32,163 nucleotides of DNA, from contig DAIDHC010000124.1 of NCBI GenBank assembly GCA_027452065.1, forward strand, positions 1-32,163, written 5' to 3'. This document shows, piece after piece, positions 9,927-18,064 of this stretch; position 1 is the first letter of the stretch; every line of letters starts with the position of its first letter. The DNA comes from Bryobacterales bacterium. Its GTDB lineage: Bacteria > Acidobacteriota > Terriglobia > Bryobacterales > Bryobacteraceae. The position numbers were made by a program, and so were the translations under genes. The notes beneath the pieces were generated by a model. That model did not search any database. It saw only the letters and a list, made by a program, of their open reading frames with translations, and was not told where the DNA came from.

Positions 9927-11615
9927 ATGAGGAACTGGCTGCAACAAACGCACGGACCGCGCTTCGAGCTGTTGCGCCACTTCCTGCGGCGCTTCTTCGA
10001 AAGCGAAGCCAACATCACGCCCGGCCAGCTTGGTCCGGTTCTGATCGGGCTCGCGCCCGTCGTCTTCCAGTGGTTCTTTCTTCTCGTCACGCCGATGCGG
10101 AGGAAATACGCCTACCTGTCCGGCCTTCCCACTCCGAGTCCCTACCTCGAAGCCGTCCGCGCCGACGAATTGTGGCTGATCACGCTCGCAATGTCGGCCA
10201 TCGGCCTGCTCACAGCGCTTCGCTGGCAGTTCTTGTTTCCCGACTTGCGCGATTACCGGGTGCTGGGCGCTCTGCCTCTCCACCCGCGGCAGATCTTCGC
10301 GGCAAAACTGGCGGCGTTCGTGTTGATCGCCGCCGCCGCCGGGGCCGCGGCCGGCTTTCTTCCCACGTTCGGATTTCCGCTCCTGGCATCCGGCCGCTGG
10401 GCGCCCGCGTCATCGCTGGGCGGGCGCGTGCTGGCGCAAGCCGCCGCTTCGGCCGCCGCCGGTGCGTTCTTCTTCTTCGCGCTGGTGGCGCTTCAGGGCG
10501 TTCTGCTGAACCTGCTCCCGCCGCGCGCCTTCGGACGAGTTTCGGCAACCGCGCAGGGCGCGCTGTCCGCCCTCATGCTCGCCCTGCTCGTGCTCAGCTT
10601 CTCGATCCAGCCTCAGGCCGCCGCCGCGGTGCTCCGGCCGCAATGGGCGCGCTGGCTGCCTCCGGTGTGGTTCCTCGGGCTGCACCAGACGCTCTGCGGA
10701 GACTCCGGCGCCGCCATGCGCGCGCTCGCTCACCGTGCCGAAGCGGGCCTCGCCGTATCGGTGGCGCTGGCCTTGCTCACCTATCACGTCAGCTACCGGC
10801 GGCATCGCACTCTGCTCGCCGAAGGAGCCGCCGCGCGCGTCCGCAAATGGCGTGACCGCTCCCGGCCCGCATGGTTCGAAGGCGATCCGCGCCCGCAAGG
10901 CGCCCTCGCCTTCCTCAGCAAATCCCTGGCCCGCAGCGGCCCCCACCGCCTCATCCTGATGACGTACGGCGGCCTGGGGTTCGCGGTGGTGTTCACCGGC
11001 CTCCTCGACATGAGGCATCTTGCCGATCCCGCGCGCCTCGTCCTGGCTGGCTTCGTCTACTATCACCTGCTCGCTTTGCTTCTGCTGGTCATCTGCGCGC
11101 GCCAACTGTTTTCCCGTCCTGTGGAGCTGCAGGCCAACTGGATTTTTCAGATCACCGAAGCCGAGGCGCGCCCAGCGTGGCTGAGTGCGCTCGACCGCTT
11201 TGTTCTGTTCTGGGGCGCGGCTCTGATGCTGGTGTTTCCTGGCCCGCTGGAGGTCCGCCTGCTCGGCTGGCGCGCCCTCCCCGAAGCGGCGCTGTTGGCG
11301 GCCGGAGGGCTGCTCGCCTACGAATGGTTCTTCTCGTCGTGGCGGAAGCTGCCCCTGGCCTGCTCGTCGCTCCCGGTGCGCACGCCGGTCTGGATGATCC
11401 TGGCCTTGTTCGGCCTGCTGGGAGTGCTGGCCGCCGTCCACACCCTGCTGCTGGCGATTCTTTCGAGCCCCGTAGCCTATTTCTGTGTGTTCGCCGCGAT
11501 CGTTGTTTTATGGAAACGCGTGCACGATGCCCGCCGCCGGCGCTGGCTCGAGTTCCGCCTGGTGTTTGACGACCTGCCCGAGCCCGCTGTCCAGCCTCTG
11601 AACCTGCGCGCCTGA
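9927..11615 (+). CDS. Polytopic ABC-2-like permease subunit (putative)
   Basis: A 562-residue integral membrane protein with about a dozen hydrophobic spans, for example near 37-57, 82-100, 125-150, 165-190, 215-235, 265-285, 340-362, 372-392, 420-438 and 485-530. No extracytoplasmic domain of size is present. I do not recognise a named family by motif, but starting 9 nt after the ATPase-permease fusion, in the same direction, it is the natural membrane partner for the DrrA/CcmA-type ATPase domain of that protein. If so, one nucleotide-binding domain could serve two unrelated permease types. The segment PDLRDYRVLGALPLHPRQIF near 95-115 resembles the cytoplasmic coupling stretch of ABC-2 permeases. 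It ends 16 nt before the convergent YqgE-like gene. Confidence 0.75.
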   Translation: MRNWLQQTHGPRFELLRHFLRRFFESEANITPGQLGPVLIGLAPVVFQWFFLLVTPMRRKYAYLSGLPTPSPYLEAVRADELWLITLAMSAIGLLTALRWQFLFPDLRDYRVLGALPLHPRQIFAAKLAAFVLIAAAAGAAAGFLPTFGFPLLASGRWAPASSLGGRVLAQAAASAAAGAFFFFALVALQGVLLNLLPPRAFGRVSATAQGALSALMLALLVLSFSIQPQAAAAVLRPQWARWLPPVWFLGLHQTLCGDSGAAMRALAHRAEAGLAVSVALALLTYHVSYRRHRTLLAEGAAARVRKWRDRSRPAWFEGDPRPQGALAFLSKSLARSGPHRLILMTYGGLGFAVVFTGLLDMRHLADPARLVLAGFVYYHLLALLLLVICARQLFSRPVELQANWIFQITEAEARPAWLSALDRFVLFWGAALMLVFPGPLEVRLLGWRALPEAALLAAGGLLAYEWFFSSWRKLPLACSSLPVRTPVWMILALFGLLGVLAAVHTLLLAILSSPVAYFCVFAAIVVLWKRVHDARRRRWLEFRLVFDDLPEPAVQPLNLRA

Positions 11616-11631
11616 GATTGCCGCACCTTCC

Positions 11632-12261
11632 CTACCGCCCGGGCCCGCGCTGCAGCCCGGCGATCTGCGTTTCCGACAGCGCCTTCAGACGCTCCCACTC
11701 TGATGCCGGGTCGTCGTCGAACACTAAACCGTCCTTGCCCGCCAGCACCCGCCACGCCCCCATGTCGCGCTCGGCCTCCAACTGGCCCGGTCCCCATCCG
11801 CCGTAGCCCAGATACACGCGAAACTCGGCGGCCGTCTTGCCTTCCTTCACGGTCTTATCCAGCAGCGCGCGCGTCTTCACCAGGTACACGTCCCCGAACA
11901 CTTTCTCCGCGCCCTCGGGCCTGGTCTGGGCCCGCAGCAGCGCCAGCACGCCGCCTTCCTCGACCGGACCGCCCGCATAAACCGGATCGGCCGCGTTCGG
12001 CGCCCCGCGCGCCAGGTCGAACACCCGCGCCAGCGGAGCCTTTGTCTTGCGGTTCAGCACGATCCCCACAGACCCCGAATCCCCGTACTTCACCAGCAGC
12101 ACTACGGTTTGGGCGAAGTTCGGATCCTGCATCTCGGGCGCGGCAATCAGCAGCTTGCCCGGCGCCAGCCTCTGTCCGCCATCCTCCTGGCCCACCGCCG
12201 TCCCGGCCGCCATTACCGCCGCCGCCACCACCAGCCACGCCGCTCGCGCCCGGTAACCCAT
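11632..12261 (-). CDS. YqgE/AlgH family protein with a signal peptide
   Basis: A UPF0301 (YqgE/AlgH) protein, a family of unknown reaction. The conserved core is plain: LAPGKLLIAAPEMQDPNFAQTVVLLVKYGDSGSVGIVLNRKTKAPLARVF, then VYAGGPVEEGGVLALLRA, and FRVYLGYGGWGPGQLEAE, all in family order and spacing. Unlike most YqgE proteins, which are cytoplasmic, this one begins with MGYRARAAWLVVAAAVMAAGTAVGQ, a good Sec signal peptide with cleavage expected near residue 25. I chose the ATG at 12261 (209 residues) because of this and an AGGG 5-8 nt upstream; an ATG at 12315 would add 18 residues in front. It is divergent from xseA with about 100 nt between the starts and convergent with the permease gene. 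Confidence 0.85.
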   Translation of the reverse strand: MGYRARAAWLVVAAAVMAAGTAVGQEDGGQRLAPGKLLIAAPEMQDPNFAQTVVLLVKYGDSGSVGIVLNRKTKAPLARVFDLARGAPNAADPVYAGGPVEEGGVLALLRAQTRPEGAEKVFGDVYLVKTRALLDKTVKEGKTAAEFRVYLGYGGWGPGQLEAERDMGAWRVLAGKDGLVFDDDPASEWERLKALSETQIAGLQRGPGR

Positions 12262-12362
12262 CGCTACCCTGATTCTCCCGCTTTCCGAGCCCCGCCGCGC
12301 GCCTATTTTTTTCATCCGCGCCCCGCCGCTTCGGCTTCCGCTTCCGCTTACCATGGAAGGAC

Positions 12363-13739
12363 GTGGAACAGTTCGCCCTCGACTGGAATCCGGCTCCGGC
12401 GCCTCCGCTCACCGTAAGCGAGCTGAGCGCCCGTATCCGCCAGCTTCTGGCCGGCGAGTTTGTCGCCATCCGCGTGGCCGGGGAAATCTCCGGCGTGCGC
12501 ATCCCTTCGAGCGGCCACTGCTACTTCACTCTCAAGGACCGCGACGCCCAGCTCCAGTGCGTCTGCTACCGCCAGAGCCTGCGCCTGCTGAAATGCAAGC
12601 CGCAGGATGGCCTCGCCGTCATCGCCCGCGGCAGCATCGACGTCTACGAAGCCCGCGGCCAGTACCAGCTTCTGGTGGAAGCGCTCGAACCGGCCGGCGC
12701 CGGCGCCCTTCAGCTCGCCTTCGAACAACTGAAAGCCCGCCTGGCCGCCGAAGGCCTTTTCGACCCCGCGCGCAAACGTCCGCTGCCGGCCTTCCCCACG
12801 CGCATCGGCATCGTCACCAGCCCCACCGGCGCCGTCATCCGCGATATTCTCAACGTGCTGGAGCGCCGCTTTCCCGGCCTTCACATCCGCCTTTACCCGG
12901 CGCAGGTGCAGGGCGAAGGCTCGGCCGCCTCGGTCTGCCGCGGGCTCGAGTATTTCTCCCGCTCCGGATGGCCGTCGGTTGTCATCCTGGCGCGCGGCGG
13001 CGGGTCGATTGAAGACCTGTGGACCTTCAACGAGGAATCGGTGGCCCGCGCCATCGCCGCATCGAGCGTTCCGGTGGTCTCGGCCATCGGCCACGAGACC
13101 GATTTCACCATCGCCGACTTCACCGCCGACCTCCGCGCGCCGACTCCTTCGGCCGCCGCCGAGCTGGTCATCCCGCCGCGCGCCCAGGTGCTCAACCGCT
13201 TCGCCGCGGCCTCCGATACCATGGCCCGCGCGCTGCGCTACCGGCTCGCCGTCTCGGCCCGGCGCCTCCATGAAACCGGCGTGCTGCGCGCGGCTTCCGG
13301 CTTCCGCCGCTCGCTCGGGCGGCGCCAGCAGCGCGCCGACGAGCTCGACTTCCGCCTCCGCCAGGCCTCCCGCGCACGCCTCACGCTCTCCCACCGCCGC
13401 CTGGACGCCGCCTCCGCGCGCCTGGCCGCGCTCGACCTCCGCCTCCGCTTCGCCCGCTTCCGCCAGCGCCTGGCCGCCGCCCGCGCCGCCTCCGCCGGCC
13501 GTATCGCCGTGACGCTGGCCCGCCGCCGCTCGGCGCTCGAAACCCTCACCGCCCATTTATCCCAGCTCAGCCCGCTCAAGATTCTCGACCGCGGCTACGC
13601 CATCGTCCACAATCCCGCCGGCGCCATTGTCAAAGCCCCCGCCGACGCCCCGCCCGGCTCCTCCATTTCCGTGCGCCTGGCCCAGGGCCGGCTGGCCGCC
13701 CGCGTTCTTCGCGTCCCCCGCGCCCCCGCTAAGCGCTGA
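12363..13739 (+). CDS. xseA: Exodeoxyribonuclease VII large subunit
   Basis: The catalytic subunit of exonuclease VII, which degrades single-stranded DNA from both ends into short oligonucleotides in repair. The 458-residue product has the N-terminal OB fold (about 15-110: LTVSELSARIRQLLAGEF, VAGEISGVRIPSSGHCYFTLKD) and the catalytic domain (about 130-330) with FPTRIGIVTSPTGAVIRDIL, ILARGGGSIEDLWTFNEE and the signature AIGHETDFTIADF. A long Arg/Ala-rich coiled-coil stretch follows, then the C-terminal SPLKILDRGYAIV block. The start is a GTG; a GGAAGGA box lies only 1 nt upstream, an unusually tight spacing, but no other in-frame start is available before the OB fold. The small subunit xseB is not in the window. 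Confidence 0.93.
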   Translation: MEQFALDWNPAPAPPLTVSELSARIRQLLAGEFVAIRVAGEISGVRIPSSGHCYFTLKDRDAQLQCVCYRQSLRLLKCKPQDGLAVIARGSIDVYEARGQYQLLVEALEPAGAGALQLAFEQLKARLAAEGLFDPARKRPLPAFPTRIGIVTSPTGAVIRDILNVLERRFPGLHIRLYPAQVQGEGSAASVCRGLEYFSRSGWPSVVILARGGGSIEDLWTFNEESVARAIAASSVPVVSAIGHETDFTIADFTADLRAPTPSAAAELVIPPRAQVLNRFAAASDTMARALRYRLAVSARRLHETGVLRAASGFRRSLGRRQQRADELDFRLRQASRARLTLSHRRLDAASARLAALDLRLRFARFRQRLAAARAASAGRIAVTLARRRSALETLTAHLSQLSPLKILDRGYAIVHNPAGAIVKAPADAPPGSSISVRLAQGRLAARVLRVPRAPAKR

Positions 13740-14011
13740 AAGTCCCGGGGGAGACCGCGCCGAGCCCTTCGAACCGGCGAGCCGGGCGACGTACCCGGCG
13801 AGTACCGCCCGATCCCCGGCGATAGCGAGGGAAGCGGCTGCCGTGCGTAACCAACACCGCCGGCGCCGACCTCAATCACATTGAACATGTAGTACCTAAG
13901 TTGGACGTCATAAAGCACCTGGCAGGATATCGCCGGCGAGCCGGGAGCACGCCGCCCGCTCGATCCGAGCAAAGCGTCTAGTAACCGGGCGAGGACCTGT
14001 CGCGCAGGCTC
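13740..14011. other. Non-coding stretch with repeated short palindrome
   Basis: I find no convincing gene between xseA and the exported orphan. The palindrome CCGGC-GA-GCCGG followed by G occurs twice as a 13-bp direct repeat (13774-13786 and 13933-13945), with a shorter related copy, CCCGGCGAG, at 13794-13802. The two copies bracket about 146 bp whose middle (about 13875-13920) is noticeably richer in A+T than the flanks. This could be debris of a small mobile element or a protein-binding array at the edge of the accessory insert; neither is proven. Confidence 0.4.
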
Positions 14012-14659
14012 CTAATCGGCGCCGATCGCCAACTGCGCCATCGCCAGTCCGTTTACCGAAACCATTCCGATGTCGATCGTCAAACCAGTCCCTTTCGCCA
14101 CCTCCGCGAGAATGAGCAGAAGCGTCTCGAACCGGCTCCGCTGCTCCTCGGGAAACGTAGTCGGCTCCGAGAACACGGCCCGGACCGCCACCGCCGAACC
14201 CGACCCGTTCCGAAGCGCGACAGGCTGGGCAAAGAAGGCACCGAAGGAGTCAACCACGCGAAAGCGTCCAGGAAGGGTGCCCGACGTGTTGTACGCGGAA
14301 TTTACTCTCTCCAGGGCTGCCTCCGTGGCCTCCGGGCCCGAAGGCCGTGAGGTCGATGAGTCCACGGCAATCGCCGCCGTCAGCGTCGCGCCGCGGGGAA
14401 CGATCACCTTCACGGCGCCGTGCAATTGGATCTGCTCCGGCGTGACATTCCCCGCCGTGATGTCTCGCTGATCCCCGGGATAGTCGCACCCGATGTCCTC
14501 ATAATGAGTGACGGGAATCCCGGAGATCTTCTCAATCTCCGACGCCGCCGCCTCGAGCGGCGGGTAAGTATCGACCGCGATCGTCGCCGGCCTGCTCTGT
14601 CCAAAGGCACCAGCTTCAGCCCCGATAAAGGCAACGGCCGCCACTGCCATCGCCCCCAT
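14012..14659 (-). CDS. Hypothetical exported protein
   Basis: I do not recognise this 215-residue protein. It starts with a hydrophobic stretch (MGAMAVAAVAFIGAEAGAFGQ) that looks like the core and cleavage site of a signal peptide but lacks a basic N-region. Five codons upstream an ATC (14672-14674) sits 4 nt after a clean AGGAG (14679-14683); starting there would give the N-terminus MTRAQMGAM, adding the missing positive charge, so a rare non-AUG start is possible. The mature part has one visible Cys (DIGCDYPGDQRD near residue 58), beta-rich segments such as VKVIVPRGATLTAAIAVDSSTS and ALRNGSGSAVAVRAVF, and an amphipathic helical stretch with RSRFETLLLILAEVAKGTG. It lies 189 nt downstream of the nuclease-like gene on the same strand. 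Confidence 0.7.
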   Translation of the reverse strand: MGAMAVAAVAFIGAEAGAFGQSRPATIAVDTYPPLEAAASEIEKISGIPVTHYEDIGCDYPGDQRDITAGNVTPEQIQLHGAVKVIVPRGATLTAAIAVDSSTSRPSGPEATEAALERVNSAYNTSGTLPGRFRVVDSFGAFFAQPVALRNGSGSAVAVRAVFSEPTTFPEEQRSRFETLLLILAEVAKGTGLTIDIGMVSVNGLAMAQLAIGAD

Positions 14660-14848
14660 TTGTGCTCTCGTGATATCGCTCCTGAACGACGCCGCGCAGC
14701 CGCCTCACCACGTCCGCCATCCCCACGCACCCCCGCACTCGACACCCACGTACGCGTCGTCCGGAAGCTGAATTTCCAGCGTGTCCGTTCGGAGGCTACG
14801 AGAAATCTCGCAAAGACGTGAGCAGGAGGAAGGTTAGATTCCAAGCGC

Positions 14849-16171
14849 TCAAGCTCGTTGGTCAGGCAGAAAATGGAGGGGTGTAGTGGTGATCCTCAGA
14901 CCGCCGAAGAAACGTTCCCCCGCCTCCACGTGCGCCTGCGTCCTTACACCGCCCGGACGGGACAGAGCAACCTCAAAGCCGCTGTTGTGGCGATCCACGA
15001 TGAAAACGCACTTCGGTTTGTTGTAGAACGCCATGGCGCCGCCCACCAGCAGTTGCATTCGAGACAACAGCTCTCGTCGATCGCCCCCTCTCGACGCTCC
15101 TACGAGATAAACCCACTCCGCCATCGAATCGAATCGGGCAGCTCGAAACGTGAATCCCTCGGTCTTATCGATGAGACGTTCAGCCGCACCGTGTAGGGCA
15201 CGGCCCAGCTCTGTCCGCTCTCTGAGATGTAGATCGGCGAGTGCGGCCTGCATCTCCAAATAATTCCGCCTCTCGCAAGGCGGGTCGTATGCCTGCAGGA
15301 GCGCTGGGGGAACGCCGTCCGAAAACTTGGGATTCCTGGTGGCGAGCTCGCGCATCACGTGTTCAAGAAAATCGGCGTACTGATCTGCTTCCTGCTTTCG
15401 CCGTAAAGCGGCACGCAATCGTTCCTGCCGAGCTGCGATGGCTGAGCGGGCCCCCGACCGTCCGGAACAGCCGGCGAACGAGCCATCGTTGAGGAGATAG
15501 AAGCCGAACAATGTCTCCTCGTCACCGAGCATTCTGAGGTCGTCGCTGGGAAGCGAACGCCTGGCTCCCAGGTAGTCCGTCAATTCCGGAACGCTTCTCA
15601 ACTGAATCGCCAGGTTCAAGAAGTCACTCACCGATAGATAAGTGATCGGCACTCCATCATGCTCCAGAGGGAGACTCCGAGCGTCGGCCCGGAGGTCCAC
15701 CGGCAGGGAAACCTCCACTGCCACCATCGCGTGTTGAACTGATGGCAGGCCGTTCGGAAACTCCACCCGGCCGCGCCGCGGATGATCGCACCAAATCGGA
15801 AAGTCTCGTCGCCGGGTGAAGGCGCGCCGGAGTTGAGTCGACCCCGCCTTCGCTTTCTTGCGTGCCCATAGCTCGAGTTTCTTAGGCGTCCGTTGGCCGG
15901 GAGCCTCCTGGCATTTCAGTTCGACCAGGATTCCACCCCCGCGGTGAGCGATTAAGAAGTCGGCAACCTGCTCCCGTTTTCGTCCTTCGCTGGTCTGCAC
16001 GTTCCGGCACACAAACTCAGAGACGAAAGGTATTGAGAGTAATTCCTCGACATGATGCTCCGCCCATTCGGTACGTTGTTTCATCGCGGGCGCGGGGCCC
16101 ACCGAGAAAAACGAAGCTATCTTGCTAGGCTGCGAAGTCTCCATAATCGCTGATCCGGACCACGAATGCAT
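14849..16171 (-). CDS. PD-(D/E)XK nuclease-like protein in a BrnTA operon
   Basis: A 440-residue protein of a conserved but uncharacterised kind. Residues about 35-115 show the layout of a PD-(D/E)XK nuclease core: a helix with EWAEHHVEELL (Glu35/38), then Asp71 in ADFLIAHRGGG, Glu84 and Lys86 in ILVELKCQE, and Gln113 in STQLRRAF as the usual post-core Gln. The rest (about 125-440) contains CDHPRRGRVEFPNGLP, VSDFLNLAIQL, ARFDSMAEWVYLVGASRGGDRREL and a C-terminal SRPGGVRTQAH segment, with no domain I can name. The ATG at 16171 lies 7 nt after the brnA stop with AGGG upstream; ATG at 16144 is an alternative. Same-strand spacing indicates co-transcription with brnT-brnA. Function is inferred; a role in DNA or RNA cleavage in defence is possible. 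Confidence 0.75.
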   Translation of the reverse strand: MHSWSGSAIMETSQPSKIASFFSVGPAPAMKQRTEWAEHHVEELLSIPFVSEFVCRNVQTSEGRKREQVADFLIAHRGGGILVELKCQEAPGQRTPKKLELWARKKAKAGSTQLRRAFTRRRDFPIWCDHPRRGRVEFPNGLPSVQHAMVAVEVSLPVDLRADARSLPLEHDGVPITYLSVSDFLNLAIQLRSVPELTDYLGARRSLPSDDLRMLGDEETLFGFYLLNDGSFAGCSGRSGARSAIAARQERLRAALRRKQEADQYADFLEHVMRELATRNPKFSDGVPPALLQAYDPPCERRNYLEMQAALADLHLRERTELGRALHGAAERLIDKTEGFTFRAARFDSMAEWVYLVGASRGGDRRELLSRMQLLVGGAMAFYNKPKCVFIVDRHNSGFEVALSRPGGVRTQAHVEAGERFFGGLRITTTPLHFLPDQRA

Positions 16172-16178
16172 CGGCGCC

Positions 16179-16430
16179 CTACCGCTCCATCTCGGCCCGC
16201 AGAATCGCGTTGATCCGAGTCTGGTATCCCTTTCCTTGTCCCTTCAGCCAATGCAGCACATCCGCGTCTAATCGGATCGTGAGGGGTTTCTTAATTGGCC
16301 GGTAGAACTTCCCGACAACCGCTTTACTCCAATCGAGCGTGGACGGGATGTCTGTCGTATCAATCGCCCGCTCCCTCATCCGCTTGAGGGCGCGGATTTC
16401 ATCAGTCTGAGTGCTTCTGGCTTTCCGCAT
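16179..16430 (-). CDS. brnA: BrnA-family antitoxin
   Basis: The antitoxin partner of BrnT. The 83-residue product carries an N-terminal toxin-binding region (about 1-40, with TTDIPSTLDWSKAVVGKF, typical of BrnA) and a C-terminal ribbon-helix-helix DNA-binding half: KKPLTIRLDADVLHWLKGQGKGYQTRINAILRAEMER. In this family the antitoxin both neutralises the toxin and represses the operon promoter. The ATG at 16430 overlaps the brnT end by 29 nt and has AAAGG 8 nt upstream, so I keep it; ATG at 16379 is a weaker alternative. The toxin-first order is the normal one for brnTA. Confidence 0.9.
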   Translation of the reverse strand: MRKARSTQTDEIRALKRMRERAIDTTDIPSTLDWSKAVVGKFYRPIKKPLTIRLDADVLHWLKGQGKGYQTRINAILRAEMER

Positions 16431-16695
16431 ATGCTCGCCTTTCCCGCGCGGTTGCCTTCCGCGCGGAGATCATCCGAATCATCTCCTCGCCATCGTCTTC
16501 CTTCCACGCGTGAGCCACTAGGATTAGAGTGCCGGAAACCATTCCGAGCGTTTGCCATCGCTCCTCTCCTTCCACAACGCGGTCTTGAACACTGATCTGC
16601 CGGGGATCGTCGAAGACCAAACTCGCCGTGTCAAAGCTGATCTTGTGCTTCGCCAGATTGCGGCGGTTCTTTTCTTCATCCCACTCGAAGCGCAT
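16402..16695 (-). CDS. brnT: BrnT-family ribonuclease toxin
   Basis: A DUF497 protein of 97 residues, related in fold to RelE ribonucleases; BrnT of Brucella inhibits translation. Family features are all present: the opening MRFEWDEEKNRRNLAKHKISFDTASLVFDDP, the central GEERWQTLGMVSGTLILVAHAW strand pair, and the end IRMISARKATARERRAY, which holds the Arg/Lys residues placed near the active site. No truncation is visible, so the toxin should be active. It is the first gene of the minus-strand operon brnT-brnA-nuclease and is divergent from bshA, with an A+T-rich spacer between them. Confidence 0.93.
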   Translation of the reverse strand: MRFEWDEEKNRRNLAKHKISFDTASLVFDDPRQISVQDRVVEGEERWQTLGMVSGTLILVAHAWKEDDGEEMIRMISARKATARERRAYAESQKHSD

Positions 16696-16703
16696 TGGCA
16701 GTA

Positions 16704-16734
16704 GTGATCATATTGTATTTACATTTTAGTACAT
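16704..16734 (-). promoter_or_regulatory. A+T-rich promoter/operator region of the brnTA operon
   Basis: The roughly 45 bp before brnT are far richer in A+T than anything around them. On the minus strand they contain ATGTA twice, 10 bp apart (starts at 16734 and 16724), the imperfect dyad TGTA-AA-TACA (16714-16723) and TACAAT (16712-16717), a fair -10 box; no convincing -35 box precedes it. Phased repeats at one helical turn fit binding by a ribbon-helix-helix protein such as BrnA. The assignment rests on position and composition. Confidence 0.45.
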
Positions 16735-16856
16735 CCACGAACCGCAGCCGGACGGGCGCCGCTCCCGCCCCGATTCCCTGGCGGCCCGGCCCGCTCCGTG
16801 CCCTCCCCCGAAAGTTTTCCGCTCCCCCGCGCCCCTTCGCATGATCCAATAAGTCC

Positions 16857-17981
16857 ATGAAAATCGGCATCACCTGCTACCCCACCTATGGCGGAAGCGG
16901 CATCGTCGCCACCGAGCTCGGGCTCGAGCTGGCCCACCGCGGCCACGACGTCCACTTCATCACCTACGCCAACCCGATCCGCCTGGGCCCGGGCAGCTCC
17001 CGCATCCATTACCACGAGGTCGAGGTCTCCAGCTATCCTCTGTTCCAATACCCTCCCTATTGCCTCGCCCTGGCCTCCCGCATGGCCGAGGTCGCCCGCA
17101 CGTACCATCTGGACCTCCTCCACGTCCATTACGCCATCCCCCACTCGATCGCCGCGCTGCTGGCCCGCCAGATGCTGGCCGCCGAACGCTCTCTCCCCTT
17201 TATCACCACTCTCCACGGCACCGACATCACGCTGGTCGGCGCCGACCCCTCCTACTTCCCCATCACCCGCTTCTCCATCGATCAGTCCGACGGCGTCACC
17301 TCCATCAGCCACTACCTGCGCCGCCACACCGAGGAGATCTTCCACGTCACCCGCGACATCCGCGTCATCCACAATTTCGTCAACTGCCACATTTACCATC
17401 CCGCCCCCGAGCGCCGCCGCGAGGAAAAAGTCCTTGTCCATCTCTCCAATTTCCGCCCCGTAAAACGGGTGCTGGACTGCATCCGCATCCTGGCCGCGGT
17501 CCGCCGCGAGGTTCCGGCCCGGCTGATGATGGTCGGCGACGGCCCCGAGCGCGGCCCGGCCGAACGCCTCACCCAGGAGCTCGGCCTCGAACCCTACGTC
17601 GATTTTCTCGGCAAACAGGACCACATCGAGCGCCTGCTTCCCTCGATGCACGTCCTGCTGCTGCCGAGCGAGCTCGAATCGTTCGGCCTGGCGGCGCTGG
17701 AAGCAATGGCCTGCGGAGTGCCCCCCGTTGCGACACGCGTCGGCGGCCTCCCCGAGCTCGTCACCCACGGCGTCGACGGATTCCTCGAAGCGCCCGGCGA
17801 CACCGCTGCCCAGGCCGCCCGCGTCGTCCAGCTTCTGTCCGACTCCGCTCTCTACCACTCGGTCTCCGCCGCCGCCCGCCACACCGCCGAGAGCCGCTTC
17901 TCCACCAACCTCATCATTCCCCAGTACGAGCGCTACTACGAGGAAGTCGCCGCGCGCCCGCTTGCCTCCGCGGTTTCCTGA
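16857..17981 (+). CDS. bshA: N-acetyl-alpha-D-glucosaminyl L-malate synthase
   Basis: The first enzyme of bacillithiol synthesis: a GT4-family glycosyltransferase that joins UDP-GlcNAc to L-malate. The 374-residue product has the BshA-type start [22 protein letters not shown], the [11 protein letters not shown] segment near 88-98, [12 protein letters not shown] near 120, HNFVNCHIY near 172, and the GT-B nucleotide-sugar site with [20 protein letters not shown] near 278-297 (the E-x7-E motif). The length fits the family. No bshB or bshC is visible here. The gene is single, divergent from brnT and closed by a terminator shared with the convergent gene. Bacillithiol could matter for metal tolerance encoded further on, but that is inference. 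Confidence 0.93.
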   Translation: MKIGITCYPTYGGSGIVATELGLELAHRGHDVHFITYANPIRLGPGSSRIHYHEVEVSSYPLFQYPPYCLALASRMAEVARTYHLDLLHVHYAIPHSIAALLARQMLAAERSLPFITTLHGTDITLVGADPSYFPITRFSIDQSDGVTSISHYLRRHTEEIFHVTRDIRVIHNFVNCHIYHPAPERRREEKVLVHLSNFRPVKRVLDCIRILAAVRREVPARLMMVGDGPERGPAERLTQELGLEPYVDFLGKQDHIERLLPSMHVLLLPSELESFGLAALEAMACGVPPVATRVGGLPELVTHGVDGFLEAPGDTAAQAARVVQLLSDSALYHSVSAAARHTAESRFSTNLIIPQYERYYEEVAARPLASAVS

Positions 17982-17999
17982 GGCAGTCGCCTCAAAGAC

Positions 18000-18046
18000 A
18001 AAACGGCCCGGTTCCCGCGCACTGCACGCGGTTCGGGCCGGTTTGT
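18000..18046. terminator. Bidirectional terminator between bshA and the barrel-like gene
   Basis: A long G+C-rich hairpin (arms around 18002-18019 and 18027-18043; core CGGCCCG/CGGGCCG and CCGCG/CGCGG, loop near CACTGCA) is flanked by AAAA on the left and GTTTG on the right. It lies between two convergent genes, 20 nt after the bshA stop and about 20 nt before the other stop, and can serve both strands. Confidence 0.75.
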
Positions 18047-18064
18047 TCCTCCGGAGCTTTGAAG

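Noticed and set aside
13595-13972. Minus-strand frame of 125 codons across the xseA 3' end
   Set aside because: Half of it is antisense to xseA and the rest has no recognisable motif or ribosome site.
14660-14848. Possible gene remnant between the nuclease-like gene and the exported orphan
   Set aside because: A short frame reading LEIQLPDDAYVGVECGG looks protein-like but is closed by a stop soon after and has no start; the 12-bp palindrome CGAGAAATCTCG at 14799-14810 is too short to interpret.
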